A program made the position numbers and the translations under genes. A stretch of 64,000 nucleotides of DNA from Halomonas denitrificans (lineage in GTDB: Bacteria > Pseudomonadota > Gammaproteobacteria > Pseudomonadales > Halomonadaceae), in contig NZ_PYVX01000002.1 of NCBI RefSeq assembly GCF_003056305.1, forward strand, positions 372,001 through 436,000, given 5' to 3'. Below, one piece after another: positions 1 to 7,847 of this stretch. The first letter of the stretch is position 1. Every line of letters starts with the position of its first letter. Below the pieces are notes generated by a model. The model was not told the DNA's origin and searched no databases. It saw nothing but the letters and a program-made list of their open reading frames with translations.

Positions 1-2
1 CG

Positions 3-728
3 CCGGTGGGCCTCGCTTCCTTCGCCGCGGCGGCGGTGTCGGGCGGTGACCCCATGCGCACCGGCTTCCAGGCCTTCTACTACAGCCTGCGCACCGCGGC
101 GCTGCCGTTCCTGTTCATCTTCAACACCGATCTGCTGCTGATCGACGTCTCCTGGTTGCAGGGGATCCTGATCTTCGTGGTGGCCACGGTGGCGATGCTG
201 ATCTTCGCGGCGGCCACCCAGGGCTTCATGGTGACCCGCAGCCGCTGGTACGAGTCCCTGCTGCTGCTGCTGGTGGCCTTCACGCTGTTCCGCCCGGGCT
301 TCTGGATGGACATGATCCACGACCCCTATCGTGATGTGCCGCCGGCGCAGTTCGTCGAGACGCTGGGCAGCGTCAGCGATGACACCACCCTGCGGCTGCA
401 GGTCGCGGGTCTGGACGCCTACGGCGATCCCATGACCACCTACATGACGCTGCCGGTGCCCGATGGCGAGACCGGCGAGGAGCGTCTAGAGAACCTGGGG
501 CTGGAACTGTTCATCGAAGAGGATAGGGCCGTGGTCGACATGGTCGCCTATGGCAGCCAGGCCGCCGACATGGGCTTCGACTTCGACCAGGAGATCATCC
601 AGGTCCTGGCCCCGGTGGACCGCTGGACCAAGGAGTGGATGTGGCTTCCCGCCTTCCTGGTGTTCGGCCTGGTCCTGTTGCTGCAACGGCGGCGGCGCGA
701 TCGCGACGCCGCCCTGGCTCAAGCCTGA
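3..728 (+). CDS. TRAP transporter fused permease, C-terminal part (5' end outside window)
   Basis: The frame is open to the window edge, so this is the 3' part of a gene. About 240 residues are visible: a small-residue-rich start, three or four hydrophobic helices (near residues 25-45, 50-70, 80-95), a soluble stretch of about 110 residues, then one last helix and an Arg-rich end. This is the ending seen in fused 4TM/12TM (DctQM) TRAP permeases that carry the extra DUF3394 domain. It would bring an organic acid or solute into the cell with Na+. A universal stress protein follows 13 bases downstream, as teaD follows teaABC in Halomonas elongata, although TeaB and TeaC are not fused. The substrate cannot be told from this fragment. 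Confidence 0.8.
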   Translation, partial: PVGLASFAAAAVSGGDPMRTGFQAFYYSLRTAALPFLFIFNTDLLLIDVSWLQGILIFVVATVAMLIFAAATQGFMVTRSRWYESLLLLLVAFTLFRPGFWMDMIHDPYRDVPPAQFVETLGSVSDDTTLRLQVAGLDAYGDPMTTYMTLPVPDGETGEERLENLGLELFIEEDRAVVDMVAYGSQAADMGFDFDQEIIQVLAPVDRWTKEWMWLPAFLVFGLVLLLQRRRRDRDAALAQA

Positions 729-741
729 AGGAGGCACAACC

Positions 742-1170
742 ATGTACTCCAAGATCATGTTGCCGGTGGATCTGAACGAGGAGGCGTCCTGGGAGAAGGC
801 GCTGCCCACGGCCCTGTCGCTGTGCCATAGCTTCGGTGCCTCGCTGCACGTGGTGACGGTGCTGCCCGACTACCGCATGCCGCTGGTGGGCTCCTACTTC
901 CCCAAGGACTTCGCCGACAAGGCGCACCAGGCGGTCTCCGATGCCCAGCACAAGTTCATCCGCGAGAACGTGCCGGAGGACATCACCGTCCAGAGCGTGA
1001 TCGTCGACGGCTCGCCGTGGGAGGCGATCATCAAGGCGGCGAAGCAGCTCGAGGTGGACCTGATCGTCATGGCCTCCCATAACAAGCGCAAGTTCGTCGA
1101 CTACGTGCTCGGGCCCAACGCCGAGCACGTCGTGCACCACTCGAAGGTGTCGGTGATGATCGTGCGCTGA
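742..1170 (+). CDS. Universal stress protein, UspA family
   Basis: This 142-residue single-domain UspA protein starts at ATG 742 behind a good AAGGAGG ribosome site that overlaps the upstream permease stop, so the two genes are co-transcribed and probably translationally coupled. The N-terminus (IMLPVDLNE) is the first Usp strand and loop, and the C-terminal GPN-x-AEHVVHHSKVSVMIV segment is the usual nucleotide-binding end, though the first glycine of the G-2X-G-9X-G(S/T) motif is not evident. By analogy with TeaD, which lowers TeaABC transport activity in H. elongata, it may tune the TRAP transporter. That role is inferred from position only. Confidence 0.9.
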   Translation: MYSKIMLPVDLNEEASWEKALPTALSLCHSFGASLHVVTVLPDYRMPLVGSYFPKDFADKAHQAVSDAQHKFIRENVPEDITVQSVIVDGSPWEAIIKAAKQLEVDLIVMASHNKRKFVDYVLGPNAEHVVHHSKVSVMIVR

Positions 1171-1189
1171 GGCGGCCCCGGTCCCTCAG

Positions 1190-1258
1190 GCTGCCATCGC
1201 CGTCGATGGCAGCCCGGCAGCACCCTGCGAACGCCTCTCCCGAGGGAGAGGCGTTCGC
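1190..1258 (+). terminator. Two tandem perfect hairpins after the usp gene
   Basis: Two perfect stem-loops follow the usp stop. The first pairs 1190-1199 with 1204-1213 (10 bp, 4-nt loop). The second pairs 1227-1240 with 1245-1258 (14 bp, 4-nt loop). Neither is followed by a T-run, so intrinsic termination would be weak. They could instead stabilise the 3' end of the TRAP-usp mRNA. Confidence 0.55.
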
Positions 1259-1493
1259 GCGTCTGGGGCTCCGAGCGCAGGCGAGGATGCCTGGGCGAGG
1301 CGGTCGCCGGTGCGCGAGGTGGGGACACTGTGCGTTGAGGGGCCGGCGCTTGCGCCCTCTGCGTGAACGGCGGCCGTCGTCTACATTAATGAGGCGTTAA
1401 GAGATGACGGGCGCCCCTCGATCACGGGTCGAGAGGTGCCCCGAACCGGCCCGGCAGACCCGGGACACTAAAGGCGGAAACAGGGGTGTGACC

Positions 1494-2309
1494 ATGAATG
1501 CGGCAACCAGAGAGCGGGACAAGACTGCTGCGCCCAGTGTCAGGATCACCATCCGGTCAGTGGGTATGGACAAGCCACGTGCCTGGCTGGCGGCGGGCTT
1601 CGAGGACTTTCGCCAGGCCACCGCGGTCAGTCTTGCCTACGGCATGTTCTGGGTGGGGCTGAGTATCGCCGTCACCGCCGGGGCCTTCACGCTGGGACTG
1701 TGGCACTGGCTGCTGCCGCTGATCGCCGGGTTCATGTTCCTCGGGCCGCTGGTGGCCGTGGGCTCCTACGGCATCAGCCGGGCGATCGAGGCGGGGCGCG
1801 TCCCCAACCTCGGTGACGCCTTCGGCGGCTGGAAGGGCCACGCCGGCCAGCTGGCGATGATGGGCGTGATGATGATGATCTTCTTTCTCGCCTGGATCCG
1901 CCTGGCCACGCTGCTGTTTGCGCTCTTCTTCGGCCTCGAGGCGCCCAATCCCGAGACGCTCTACGCTTCGCTGCTGACCACCATCGACGGCGTGACCATG
2001 CTGGCGGTCGGCACCGCGATCGGTGCCGTGCTGGCCTTCGGCGCCTTCACCATCAGCGTCGTGGCGATCCCCACCCTGATGGATCAGGACCTCACCTTCA
2101 TGGAGGGCATCGAGGCCAGCATCCGGTCGGTGGCCAAGAACTTCCGTCCGATGCTGCTGTGGGCGGCCATCCTCACCGGCTGCGTGCTGGTCGGGGTCAT
2201 GACCTTCTACATCGGCCTGGCGTTGATCCTGCCGGTGCTGGGCCACGCCAGCTGGCACGCCTATGAGGACCTGGTGCGCATCGAGCCGGTCGAGAAGCTG
2301 GAAAGCTGA
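1494..2309 (+). CDS. DUF2189 family integral membrane protein
   Basis: This 271-residue protein has six predicted membrane helices in pairs and the DUF2189 signatures: an early GxxDF-type segment (AGFEDFRQATAVSLAYG) and a late ISVVAIPTLMDQD motif followed by a paired C-terminal helix and SWHAYEDL. Family members are widespread in proteobacteria, are often mislabelled as cytochrome oxidase subunit I, and have no established function. I chose ATG 1494 because the family homology begins shortly after it; an in-frame ATG at 1404 would add 30 low-complexity residues. The gene is monocistronic, with hairpins upstream and a strong terminator downstream. Confidence 0.85.
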   Translation: MNAATRERDKTAAPSVRITIRSVGMDKPRAWLAAGFEDFRQATAVSLAYGMFWVGLSIAVTAGAFTLGLWHWLLPLIAGFMFLGPLVAVGSYGISRAIEAGRVPNLGDAFGGWKGHAGQLAMMGVMMMIFFLAWIRLATLLFALFFGLEAPNPETLYASLLTTIDGVTMLAVGTAIGAVLAFGAFTISVVAIPTLMDQDLTFMEGIEASIRSVAKNFRPMLLWAAILTGCVLVGVMTFYIGLALILPVLGHASWHAYEDLVRIEPVEKLES

Positions 2310-2345
2310 GGCGACCCCGTCGCCGGCATCGCATCGAGGCAAGAA

Positions 2346-2377
2346 CCGCGGGGCGCCCTGGCGCCCCGCGGGCTTTT
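2346..2377 (+). terminator. Rho-independent terminator after the DUF2189 gene
   Basis: A GC-rich stem (2346-2356 pairing with 2361-2371, extendable at the loop) is followed by GCTTTT. It closes the DUF2189 transcript. Confidence 0.8.
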
Positions 2378-2452
2378 CGGCCGTCAGCGGCCTGACCTCG
2401 GGCGCCGAGTGACGTACTCTAGGGCCGCTCTCTTGTCTCAGGAATCCCGTTC

Positions 2453-3010
2453 ATGTCGACCGGATGCATCGCTCGTCTGCTGACGCCGCTGCTGTGGCTG
2501 CTGATCGCGCTCCCCCACGCCCAGGCCCACCCCCGTGACGAGGCCCATCCCCCCGCCCAGGCCCGGCCGGCGCCGCTGCCCGAGCCCACCGGCCGGGTGC
2601 TGCTGACCCTCGACGGCGACATCGCCCGTGCCAACGTGGGCGACGAGGCCCACTTCGATCGCGCCATGCTCGAGGCCCTGCCGTCGCGGGTGATCGAGAC
2701 CCACACGCCCTGGCACAGCGACAAGGGGCGCTTCGAGGGTCCCCTGGTCCGGGCCGTGCTCGAGGCCGCCGGGGCCGACGGCGACAGCCTGCGCATCCGG
2801 GCCCTCAACGGTTTCGAGGCGCGGGCCCCGCGGTCCGACTTCTACGACCACGACGTTATCCTCGCCATGTCGCGGGACGGTGAGCCCCTGGGGATCCGTG
2901 ACTACGGCCCGCTGTTCGTCGTCTATCCCTTCGATGCGCACCCCGAGCTTCTCACCGAGGCGATACGCTTCCGCTCGGTCTGGCACGTCAAACGGATCAT
3001 CGTGCCCTGA
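2453..3010 (+). CDS. Secreted molybdopterin-binding-like (SUF-type fold) protein
   Basis: This 185-residue protein has an N-terminal signal peptide (hydrophobic core LLTPLLWLLIALPHAQA, cleavage after about residue 25) and a Pro-rich linker. The mature domain looks like a small oxidoreductase-molybdopterin-binding fold: L-T-L-D-G-D-I start, then a W-x-x-x-x-G-x-FEGPLVRAVLEAAGA segment and a C-terminal FRSVWHVKRI. These stand-alone periplasmic domains usually lack the Cys ligand needed to hold molybdenum, and no candidate Cys remains in the mature part here. A hybrid histidine kinase starts 23 bases downstream on the same strand, so I infer a periplasmic sensing partner for that kinase. Confidence 0.7.
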   Translation: MSTGCIARLLTPLLWLLIALPHAQAHPRDEAHPPAQARPAPLPEPTGRVLLTLDGDIARANVGDEAHFDRAMLEALPSRVIETHTPWHSDKGRFEGPLVRAVLEAAGADGDSLRIRALNGFEARAPRSDFYDHDVILAMSRDGEPLGIRDYGPLFVVYPFDAHPELLTEAIRFRSVWHVKRIIVP

Positions 3011-3033
3011 GGGGCCTCGGGCGAGGAGGCCTG

Positions 3034-5211
3034 ATGCTGCACTATCCCCTGCGCCTGAAGCTGGGCGCCATCGCCGCGCTGCTGTTCTTCGCCGCCGCCC
3101 TGGTCGTGGTCGGGCTGGTCGCCTGGCGCCAGCACACGCTGGCCGCGAGCGTGGGCGGCAATGCCGCCTGGCACGCCTACAAGCTCGATCGCGACACGGT
3201 GGAGCTGCGCAGCTTCCTGGCGCGTCCCGACCCGGCGGCCGAGAGTCCGCTGCTGGCCCTGCGCATCCGCCTGGAGTTGCTCTACAGCCGCCTCAACCTG
3301 CTGAAGGAGGGCGACATCACCCAGCTGCTGGCCAAGATTGATATCGCCGACGAGCTGGTGGGGCAGGTCGAGTCGCACCTCGATGCCATGGACGCCCAGC
3401 TTCGCCGCCTGGACCGGCTCGATGCCGATGCCCGCAGCCATCTCATCTCGCGGCTGGGCATCCTGGGCGGCGTCACCGAGCGCTTGATCATCGCCATCAA
3501 CGGTCACCTGGCCGAGGCCACCACCGAGGAACGGCGGGCGCTGCAGACCCTCTACGTCGTGCTGCTGCTGCTGATCCTGGCGATGAGCCTGGCGGCCCTG
3601 CTGGTGGTGGTCTTCCTGTTCCGGGAGTCCCGCGACAACGCCGCCGCCCGACGCGAGCTGGAGACCCTGAGCCGCGAGCTGGAGGTCACCGCGCAGCGCG
3701 CCGAGTCGTCGAGCCGGGCCAAGTCGGAGTTCCTGGCGACCGTCAGCCACGAGATCCGGACCCCGCTCAACGGCGTGATCGGCATGAGCGACCTGCTGCA
3801 GGACCAGCCGCTGCCCGTGAAGGCGCGCCACTTCGCCGACACCATCCATGACAGCGCCCAGCGGCTGCTCGAGCTGATCAACGACATCCTGGATTTCTCC
3901 AAGATCGAGGCCCAGCGCCTGGAGTTCGAGGAGCGCCCCTTCGACCTGGCCGAGCTGATCGAGGGCGCGGTGGCGCTCTTCGCGCCACGGGCCGAGGCCC
4001 GGGGGCTGCGCCTGGCGTGCGAGCTGGACCCGCGGCTGCCGGCGCGGGTGGTCGGCGATGCCGGCCGCCTGCGCCAGGTGCTGCTCAACCTGCTCTCCAA
4101 CGCCATCAAGTTCACCGAGCAGGGCGAGGTGCGCCTGGAGGTGCGCGCCCTGGACGAGGGGCCGGTGCGCTTCGAGGTCGTCGATACGGGGATCGGCATT
4201 GCCCCCGAGAGCCAGCGTCAGCTGTTCGAGCCCTTCCAGCAGGGCGATCCCTCCACCGCGCGCCGCTTCGGCGGCACCGGCCTTGGGCTCGTGATCAGCC
4301 AGCGCCTGGTCGAGGCGCAGGGCGGGCGGCTCGCCTTCGAGAGCGAGCCGGGCCGGGGCAGTCGCTTCTGGTTCGAGTTGACGCTACCCGAGGCCACGGC
4401 CGATGAGCTCGCGATCGATACGACGCAAGCCGTCTCCGAGGGGGGGCTGGCCGACGCCCGGCTGCTGGTGGTCGAGGATGATCCGGTCAATCAGCAGGTG
4501 GCCCGTGCCATGCTCGAACGCCTGGGCTGTCGGGTCAGCGTCGCCGAAGACGCCGACGTGGCGCTCGCCTGGGCGGCCCGTGAGCGCTTCGACCTGATCT
4601 TCATGGACGTGCAACTGCCCGGCATGGACGGCCTGGAGGCGACGCGGCGGCTGCGCGCCCGCGGCGGCTGGTTGGCCGAGGTGCCGGTCGTGGCGATGAC
4701 CGCCGGGGGGCCGAGCGGGGATCAGGCACGCTGCCTGGCCGCCGGCATGAACGGCTACCTGACCAAGCCGCTCTTCCAGCAGGCCCTGGTGGCGCTGCTG
4801 CATCGGCACCTGACGCGCGTCGAGCCGACGCCGGTGGACGACGCCACGCCCCGCGAGGCGCCGCTCGAGACGGCGACCCTGTCGTCGCTGGAGGAGAACC
4901 TGGGATCACAGGGGCTCGCGGCGCTGATCGCCCTCTACCGGCAGCAGGCGACGGAGCACCTGGCGGGCCTCGAGCGGGCCCTGGACGACGGGGTCGCCCG
5001 CCAGGTCGAATACCTCGCGCACCGGCTCAAGGGGGAGTCCTCGAGCCTGGGCGCAAGGCGGGTCGCCGACCTGGCCGGCCAGCTGGAGCGGCTCGGTGCC
5101 CAGGCACGGCTGGACGAGGTCGCCGCCCTCCTGGGCGCGCTGCATCGCGGCCTGGCCACGACGCTGGTGGCGCTGGAGGCCTGGTCGTCAGCCGAGGGAA
5201 CCCGCGGCTAG
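3034..5211 (+). CDS. Hybrid sensor histidine kinase with receiver and Hpt domains
   Basis: The 725-residue inner-membrane kinase has a first membrane helix at about residues 10-30, a periplasmic helical sensor (about 31-170), a second helix (about 173-196), a coiled-coil linker, and a HisKA domain with H-box His239 (ATVSHEIRTPLNG). An HATPase domain follows (N, G1 DTGIGI, G2 GGTGLGL boxes), then a receiver (phospho-acceptor in IFMDVQLPGMDG) and a C-terminal Hpt domain (AHRLKGESS, His663). This ArcB/BarA-like layout supports an internal His-Asp-His phosphorelay. The final response regulator is not adjacent. The upstream secreted protein is likely its sensory partner. The 3' end overlaps the convergent gene at 5188-5721 by 24 bases. 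Confidence 0.92.
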   Translation: MLHYPLRLKLGAIAALLFFAAALVVVGLVAWRQHTLAASVGGNAAWHAYKLDRDTVELRSFLARPDPAAESPLLALRIRLELLYSRLNLLKEGDITQLLAKIDIADELVGQVESHLDAMDAQLRRLDRLDADARSHLISRLGILGGVTERLIIAINGHLAEATTEERRALQTLYVVLLLLILAMSLAALLVVVFLFRESRDNAAARRELETLSRELEVTAQRAESSSRAKSEFLATVSHEIRTPLNGVIGMSDLLQDQPLPVKARHFADTIHDSAQRLLELINDILDFSKIEAQRLEFEERPFDLAELIEGAVALFAPRAEARGLRLACELDPRLPARVVGDAGRLRQVLLNLLSNAIKFTEQGEVRLEVRALDEGPVRFEVVDTGIGIAPESQRQLFEPFQQGDPSTARRFGGTGLGLVISQRLVEAQGGRLAFESEPGRGSRFWFELTLPEATADELAIDTTQAVSEGGLADARLLVVEDDPVNQQVARAMLERLGCRVSVAEDADVALAWAARERFDLIFMDVQLPGMDGLEATRRLRARGGWLAEVPVVAMTAGGPSGDQARCLAAGMNGYLTKPLFQQALVALLHRHLTRVEPTPVDDATPREAPLETATLSSLEENLGSQGLAALIALYRQQATEHLAGLERALDDGVARQVEYLAHRLKGESSSLGARRVADLAGQLERLGAQARLDEVAALLGALHRGLATTLVALEAWSSAEGTRG

Positions 5212-5721
5212 GGCCGTGGCGGGGAGCCTGCCGCGTAGCTCCTCGAGGAGCCGGCACTCCTGGCGCTTGCTGTCGGCGAAGCGGGTGAGCAGGGCGTCGA
5301 GGCCCGCCAGCTGGCAGTGGCGGGCCATCAGCTCGCTGAACTGCAGCGAGTGCTGGGCGAAGGCCAGGGCGTAGCCCAGGGTCTGGGCGGCCATGGCATC
5401 GTCGCTGATGAACAGGTGCAGTCGGTACTGCTCCGCGATGGCCAGGCGCCGGGCCAGGGGCGCCGGCAGGCAGTAGCGCCGCTGCAGCCGTTCGGCGAGG
5501 GCCTCCAGGGCGCTCAGACGCTGCTCGCACTCGATGCCTAGCGTGGCCATCAGGCGACTGACGTGGGGGCGGGTCGGCAGGAAGCTCAGGGCCAGGCCGC
5601 GGTAGCGCTCCATCTCGCGGGATTCGTGGTCGTAGGTCAGTGACAGCGGCTGATCGGCGGGACTGGGACGGGCGTGCGTCTCGGGCGGGCAGGCAGGCAT
5701 GGGCATCTCCGTTCTTGTCAT
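5188..5721 (-). CDS. Small helical protein of unknown function, possibly ferritin-like
   Basis: The 177-residue protein has no family I recognise with certainty. After a Pro-rich N-terminus it is nearly all helix, with Glu/His/Tyr spaced as in diiron four-helix bundles: YDHESREMERYRG in the first helix, AEQYRLHLF and AFAQHSLQFSELMARH in the middle, KRQECRLLEELR at the end. No signal peptide is seen. A truncated, diverged copy lies at 20609-20904, and the upstream region carries an FNR/DNR-type box, so it was probably divergent from nosP before the island formed. Start ATG 5721 has a GGAAGAGG ribosome site. A ferritin-like role in NO or oxygen physiology is inference. Confidence 0.6.
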   Translation of the reverse strand: MTRTEMPMPACPPETHARPSPADQPLSLTYDHESREMERYRGLALSFLPTRPHVSRLMATLGIECEQRLSALEALAERLQRRYCLPAPLARRLAIAEQYRLHLFISDDAMAAQTLGYALAFAQHSLQFSELMARHCQLAGLDALLTRFADSKRQECRLLEELRGRLPATALAAGSLG

Positions 5722-5825
5722 CCGGGCCTCTTCCGGGCACCGTCCAGATAAGGTAGACGCAGGGGGACAGCTCCCTCCTTGATATTGGTCAATTTCGGTA
5801 GCGGATCAGCAGAAAGTACCAGGCC
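5687..5825. repeat. 139-bp perfect direct repeat, left copy
   Basis: This segment is base-for-base identical to 20851-20989, in the same orientation and 15,164 bp away. It spans the first codons of the helical-protein gene and the divergent promoter region including the FNR-like box. Sequence on both sides is homologous but clearly diverged, and deleted in places. Confidence 0.93.
5779..5792. promoter_or_regulatory. FNR/DNR-type box (left copy)
   Basis: TTGATATTGGTCAA matches the FNR/DNR/NNR consensus TTGAT-N4-ATCAA at nine of ten fixed positions. Its centre is about 65 bp upstream of the start of the gene at 5188-5721. An identical site precedes nosP at 20943-20956. Confidence 0.6.
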
Positions 5826-5871
5826 CCAGCCCCCCCCTGCCTCGTGATAAAGCCGCGCCCCGGGCCGGCAA

Positions 5872-6306
5872 ACCTTCACCGGGGTCGCCATTGGATCTCG
5901 CCCGGTTGCGGGAACCGCCTAAGGACCCCACGCCCGGGGAGCGGGAGTTGCTCGCGGAGAACGCACGCCTACGGCGTATCACCACGGCGCTGATGGGAGT
6001 CCGCGAGCGTCGCGGGCGGTGCCCCCTATGCTGCCTTCGAGCATGCCGTACTGCTCGCGGAGCCGGTACGCGTGCGCAGCGAGACCCTGCAACAGACCTT
6101 GGCCGAGGCGGCCAACCTCTCAAAGACCCGCTTTCTGGTCGCGGTGAGCCATGACCTCATGCAGCCGCTGAATGCCGTCCGACTCTTGACCAGTGCCCTG
6201 GAGGATCACGACCTTGCAGAGCCCGGCTGGTGGGTCATGTCGGTCGTTCCCTCAAGGACGTGGAGTCGCAGCTCGGTACCCTGGTGGACCTCTCACGGCT
6301 CGATGC
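5872..6306 (+). pseudogene. Decayed copy of the nahK-type histidine kinase 5' region
   Basis: The DNA from about 5872 aligns with the start of the intact kinase at 22288 onward: the TTG start region, ERELLAENARLRRI, and the H-box neighbourhood SHDLMQPLNA are all readable. Frameshifts split the reading frame and codons are missing relative to the intact gene. The nosP gene that should lie between the 139-bp repeat and this kinase is deleted here. The copy ends abruptly at about 6306, where IS21 sequence begins. Confidence 0.85.
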
Positions 6307-6766
6307 CGGCGGCTCGCCGTCGATCATCACCTCGCGCAACTAACCCGAATCCACTTGGCACTGCACGCCAGGGACCATATCGAGCACCGGTTCGTAGCAG
6401 CGGTGTTGACGGCTGATTACGGTGCTCTTCACCTGCTGCACCTAGCGGCGCAGGGTGAGGCCGACCTTCTCGCGCAGCTTGCGGGCGACCTGGACGCCGC
6501 TCAGCCGAGGGAAGGTGCGCAGCAGGTAGACGAGACGATGCAGTGGCGCTGGGCGTCGAGCTTCTCCTCGCGCTCCCGGTTCGTCTGCGCCGCCTCGCTT
6601 GTGGCCATGTCCTGGCGCAGGTGCTTGCGGGCGATGTTGTGCGAGATCCCCAGCTCCTTGCCGATGGCACGGGTCGAAAGACCCTGCCCCTCATCGTAAC
6701 GCTTTGATCTTATAAATCATTCCCCCGTTATTAACGTCTCCGTCCCGACCCTTGGCTGCGCCGACA
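6301..6766 (-). mobile_element. IS21-family istA 5' remnant with one IS end
   Basis: Read on the minus strand from ATG 6720, the frame encodes an IS21 IstA N-terminus (MIYKIKAL, then after a frameshift GLSTRAIGKELGISHNIARK, the helix-turn-helix) and continues to QVDSG and LREVMIDGEP, interrupted by two in-frame stops. A TGTCGG at 6766 reading toward istA may be the original IS terminus. The downstream half of istA is missing; an istB remnant of similar type sits at 14890. Confidence 0.8.
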
Positions 6767-6870
6767 CTGTAGGTGGATGGTGGCAGTGCTGCCACCTCGG
6801 GGATGGGTCAGAAGCGTTGGCGAATACTGGTTTACTTTACTTGGCCATGAACACCACGTGACGACCGTTT

Positions 6871-6898
6871 CTTAAGTGCAGGTTAACAGACGCTTAAG
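6871..6898 (+). promoter_or_regulatory. Three-box CTTAA operator upstream of the split transketolase operon
   Basis: CTTAAG, GTTAAC and CTTAAG are set exactly 11 bp apart (one helical turn), and a TTGATT candidate -35 begins nine bases after the last box (6908-6913). The same three-box, 11-bp-step array with the same nine-base gap to TTGAAA precedes the TRAP operon at 19390-19417. The likely binder is the LysR protein encoded at 15405-16391. The rest of 6767-6998 holds an imperfect palindrome (6779-6796) and AT-rich leader but no gene. Confidence 0.65.
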
Positions 6899-6998
6899 AC
6901 CAGCTGATTGATTAAAAAAGCACAGAGATGAAAATGGATAACGACCAAGACCAATAATACGACCTGAAAGTACCCCGGGCAAAACAAGAGATATCACC

Positions 6999-7847
6999 AT
7001 GACTACCAATCTAACCCATGGGGCTAAACCGAGCCTCGCCGAGCGGGCCTGGAATATTCGTCATAAATCCTTGCGTATGGGCGCCGTTCAGAAGCAGGGG
7101 TATGTCGGTCAGGCTCTCGGTGTCTCCGATGTGCTGGCTGTCTCTTATTTCCATGCCATGACGTTCCGCCCGGAAGATCCGGAGTGGGAAGGTCGCGACC
7201 GCTTCCTGCTGTCCATCGGCCACTACGCCATTGCTCTGTACGCTGCTCTGCTGGAAGCCGAGATTCTGCCGGAGTATGAGCTTGAAACCTATGGCACCGA
7301 CGACAGTCGCCTGCCCATGTCCGGCATGGCTTCCTATACGCCCGGCATGGAAATCACCGGTGGCTCCCTCGGCCACGGGCTTGGTATTGGCGTGGGTATG
7401 GCCCTGGGCCTGAAGCGTAAGCGGTCTGACTCGTTTGTTTACAACCTTATGTCCGATGGTGAGCTGAACGAAGGCTCGACATGGGAAGCGGCTATGTCTG
7501 CCGCCCACCACAAACTGAATAATCTGATCTGCCTGGTTGACTTTAACAACCAGCAGGCCGATGGCAAATCCACCGAAACACTGAGTTCCGAGCCCGTTGA
7601 TGGCAAGTTTGAGGCGTTTGGTTGGTATACCCAGCGGGTCGACGGCAACGACATCGATGCGCTGGTCAAAGCGTTCAACAATGCCCGCCATTACGACGGC
7701 GCTAAGCCACGGGCCATTATCTGCGATACCAAAATGTGTAAGGGCGTTCCTTTCCTGGAGGCGCGTGAAATCACCCACTTTGTTCGCGTCGACGAGGAAG
7801 AGTGGGATCTGGCTCTGAGTGTGCTTGAAGAGGGAAAACCATCATGA
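6999..7847 (+). CDS. Transketolase, N-terminal (TPP-binding) subunit
   Basis: At 282 residues this is the N-terminal half of a split transketolase. It carries the thiamine-diphosphate region: GHYAIALYAAL, GSLGHGLGIGVGMALG, and the metal-binding SDGELNEGSTWEAAM with LVDFNNQQ about 30 residues later. The C-terminal half follows at once with an ATGA overlap, so the two chains are made together and should form a heterotetramer. Split transketolases commonly sit in catabolic operons and act on non-standard ketols rather than in the core pentose pathway. First gene of the island operon; G+C is visibly lower than in the flanks. Confidence 0.92.
   Translation: MTTNLTHGAKPSLAERAWNIRHKSLRMGAVQKQGYVGQALGVSDVLAVSYFHAMTFRPEDPEWEGRDRFLLSIGHYAIALYAALLEAEILPEYELETYGTDDSRLPMSGMASYTPGMEITGGSLGHGLGIGVGMALGLKRKRSDSFVYNLMSDGELNEGSTWEAAMSAAHHKLNNLICLVDFNNQQADGKSTETLSSEPVDGKFEAFGWYTQRVDGNDIDALVKAFNNARHYDGAKPRAIICDTKMCKGVPFLEAREITHFVRVDEEEWDLALSVLEEGKPS

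Noticed and set aside
6301-6766. IS21 remnants as an active element
   Set aside because: istA on both sides has frameshifts, in-frame stops and deletions, and istB lacks its ATPase half.
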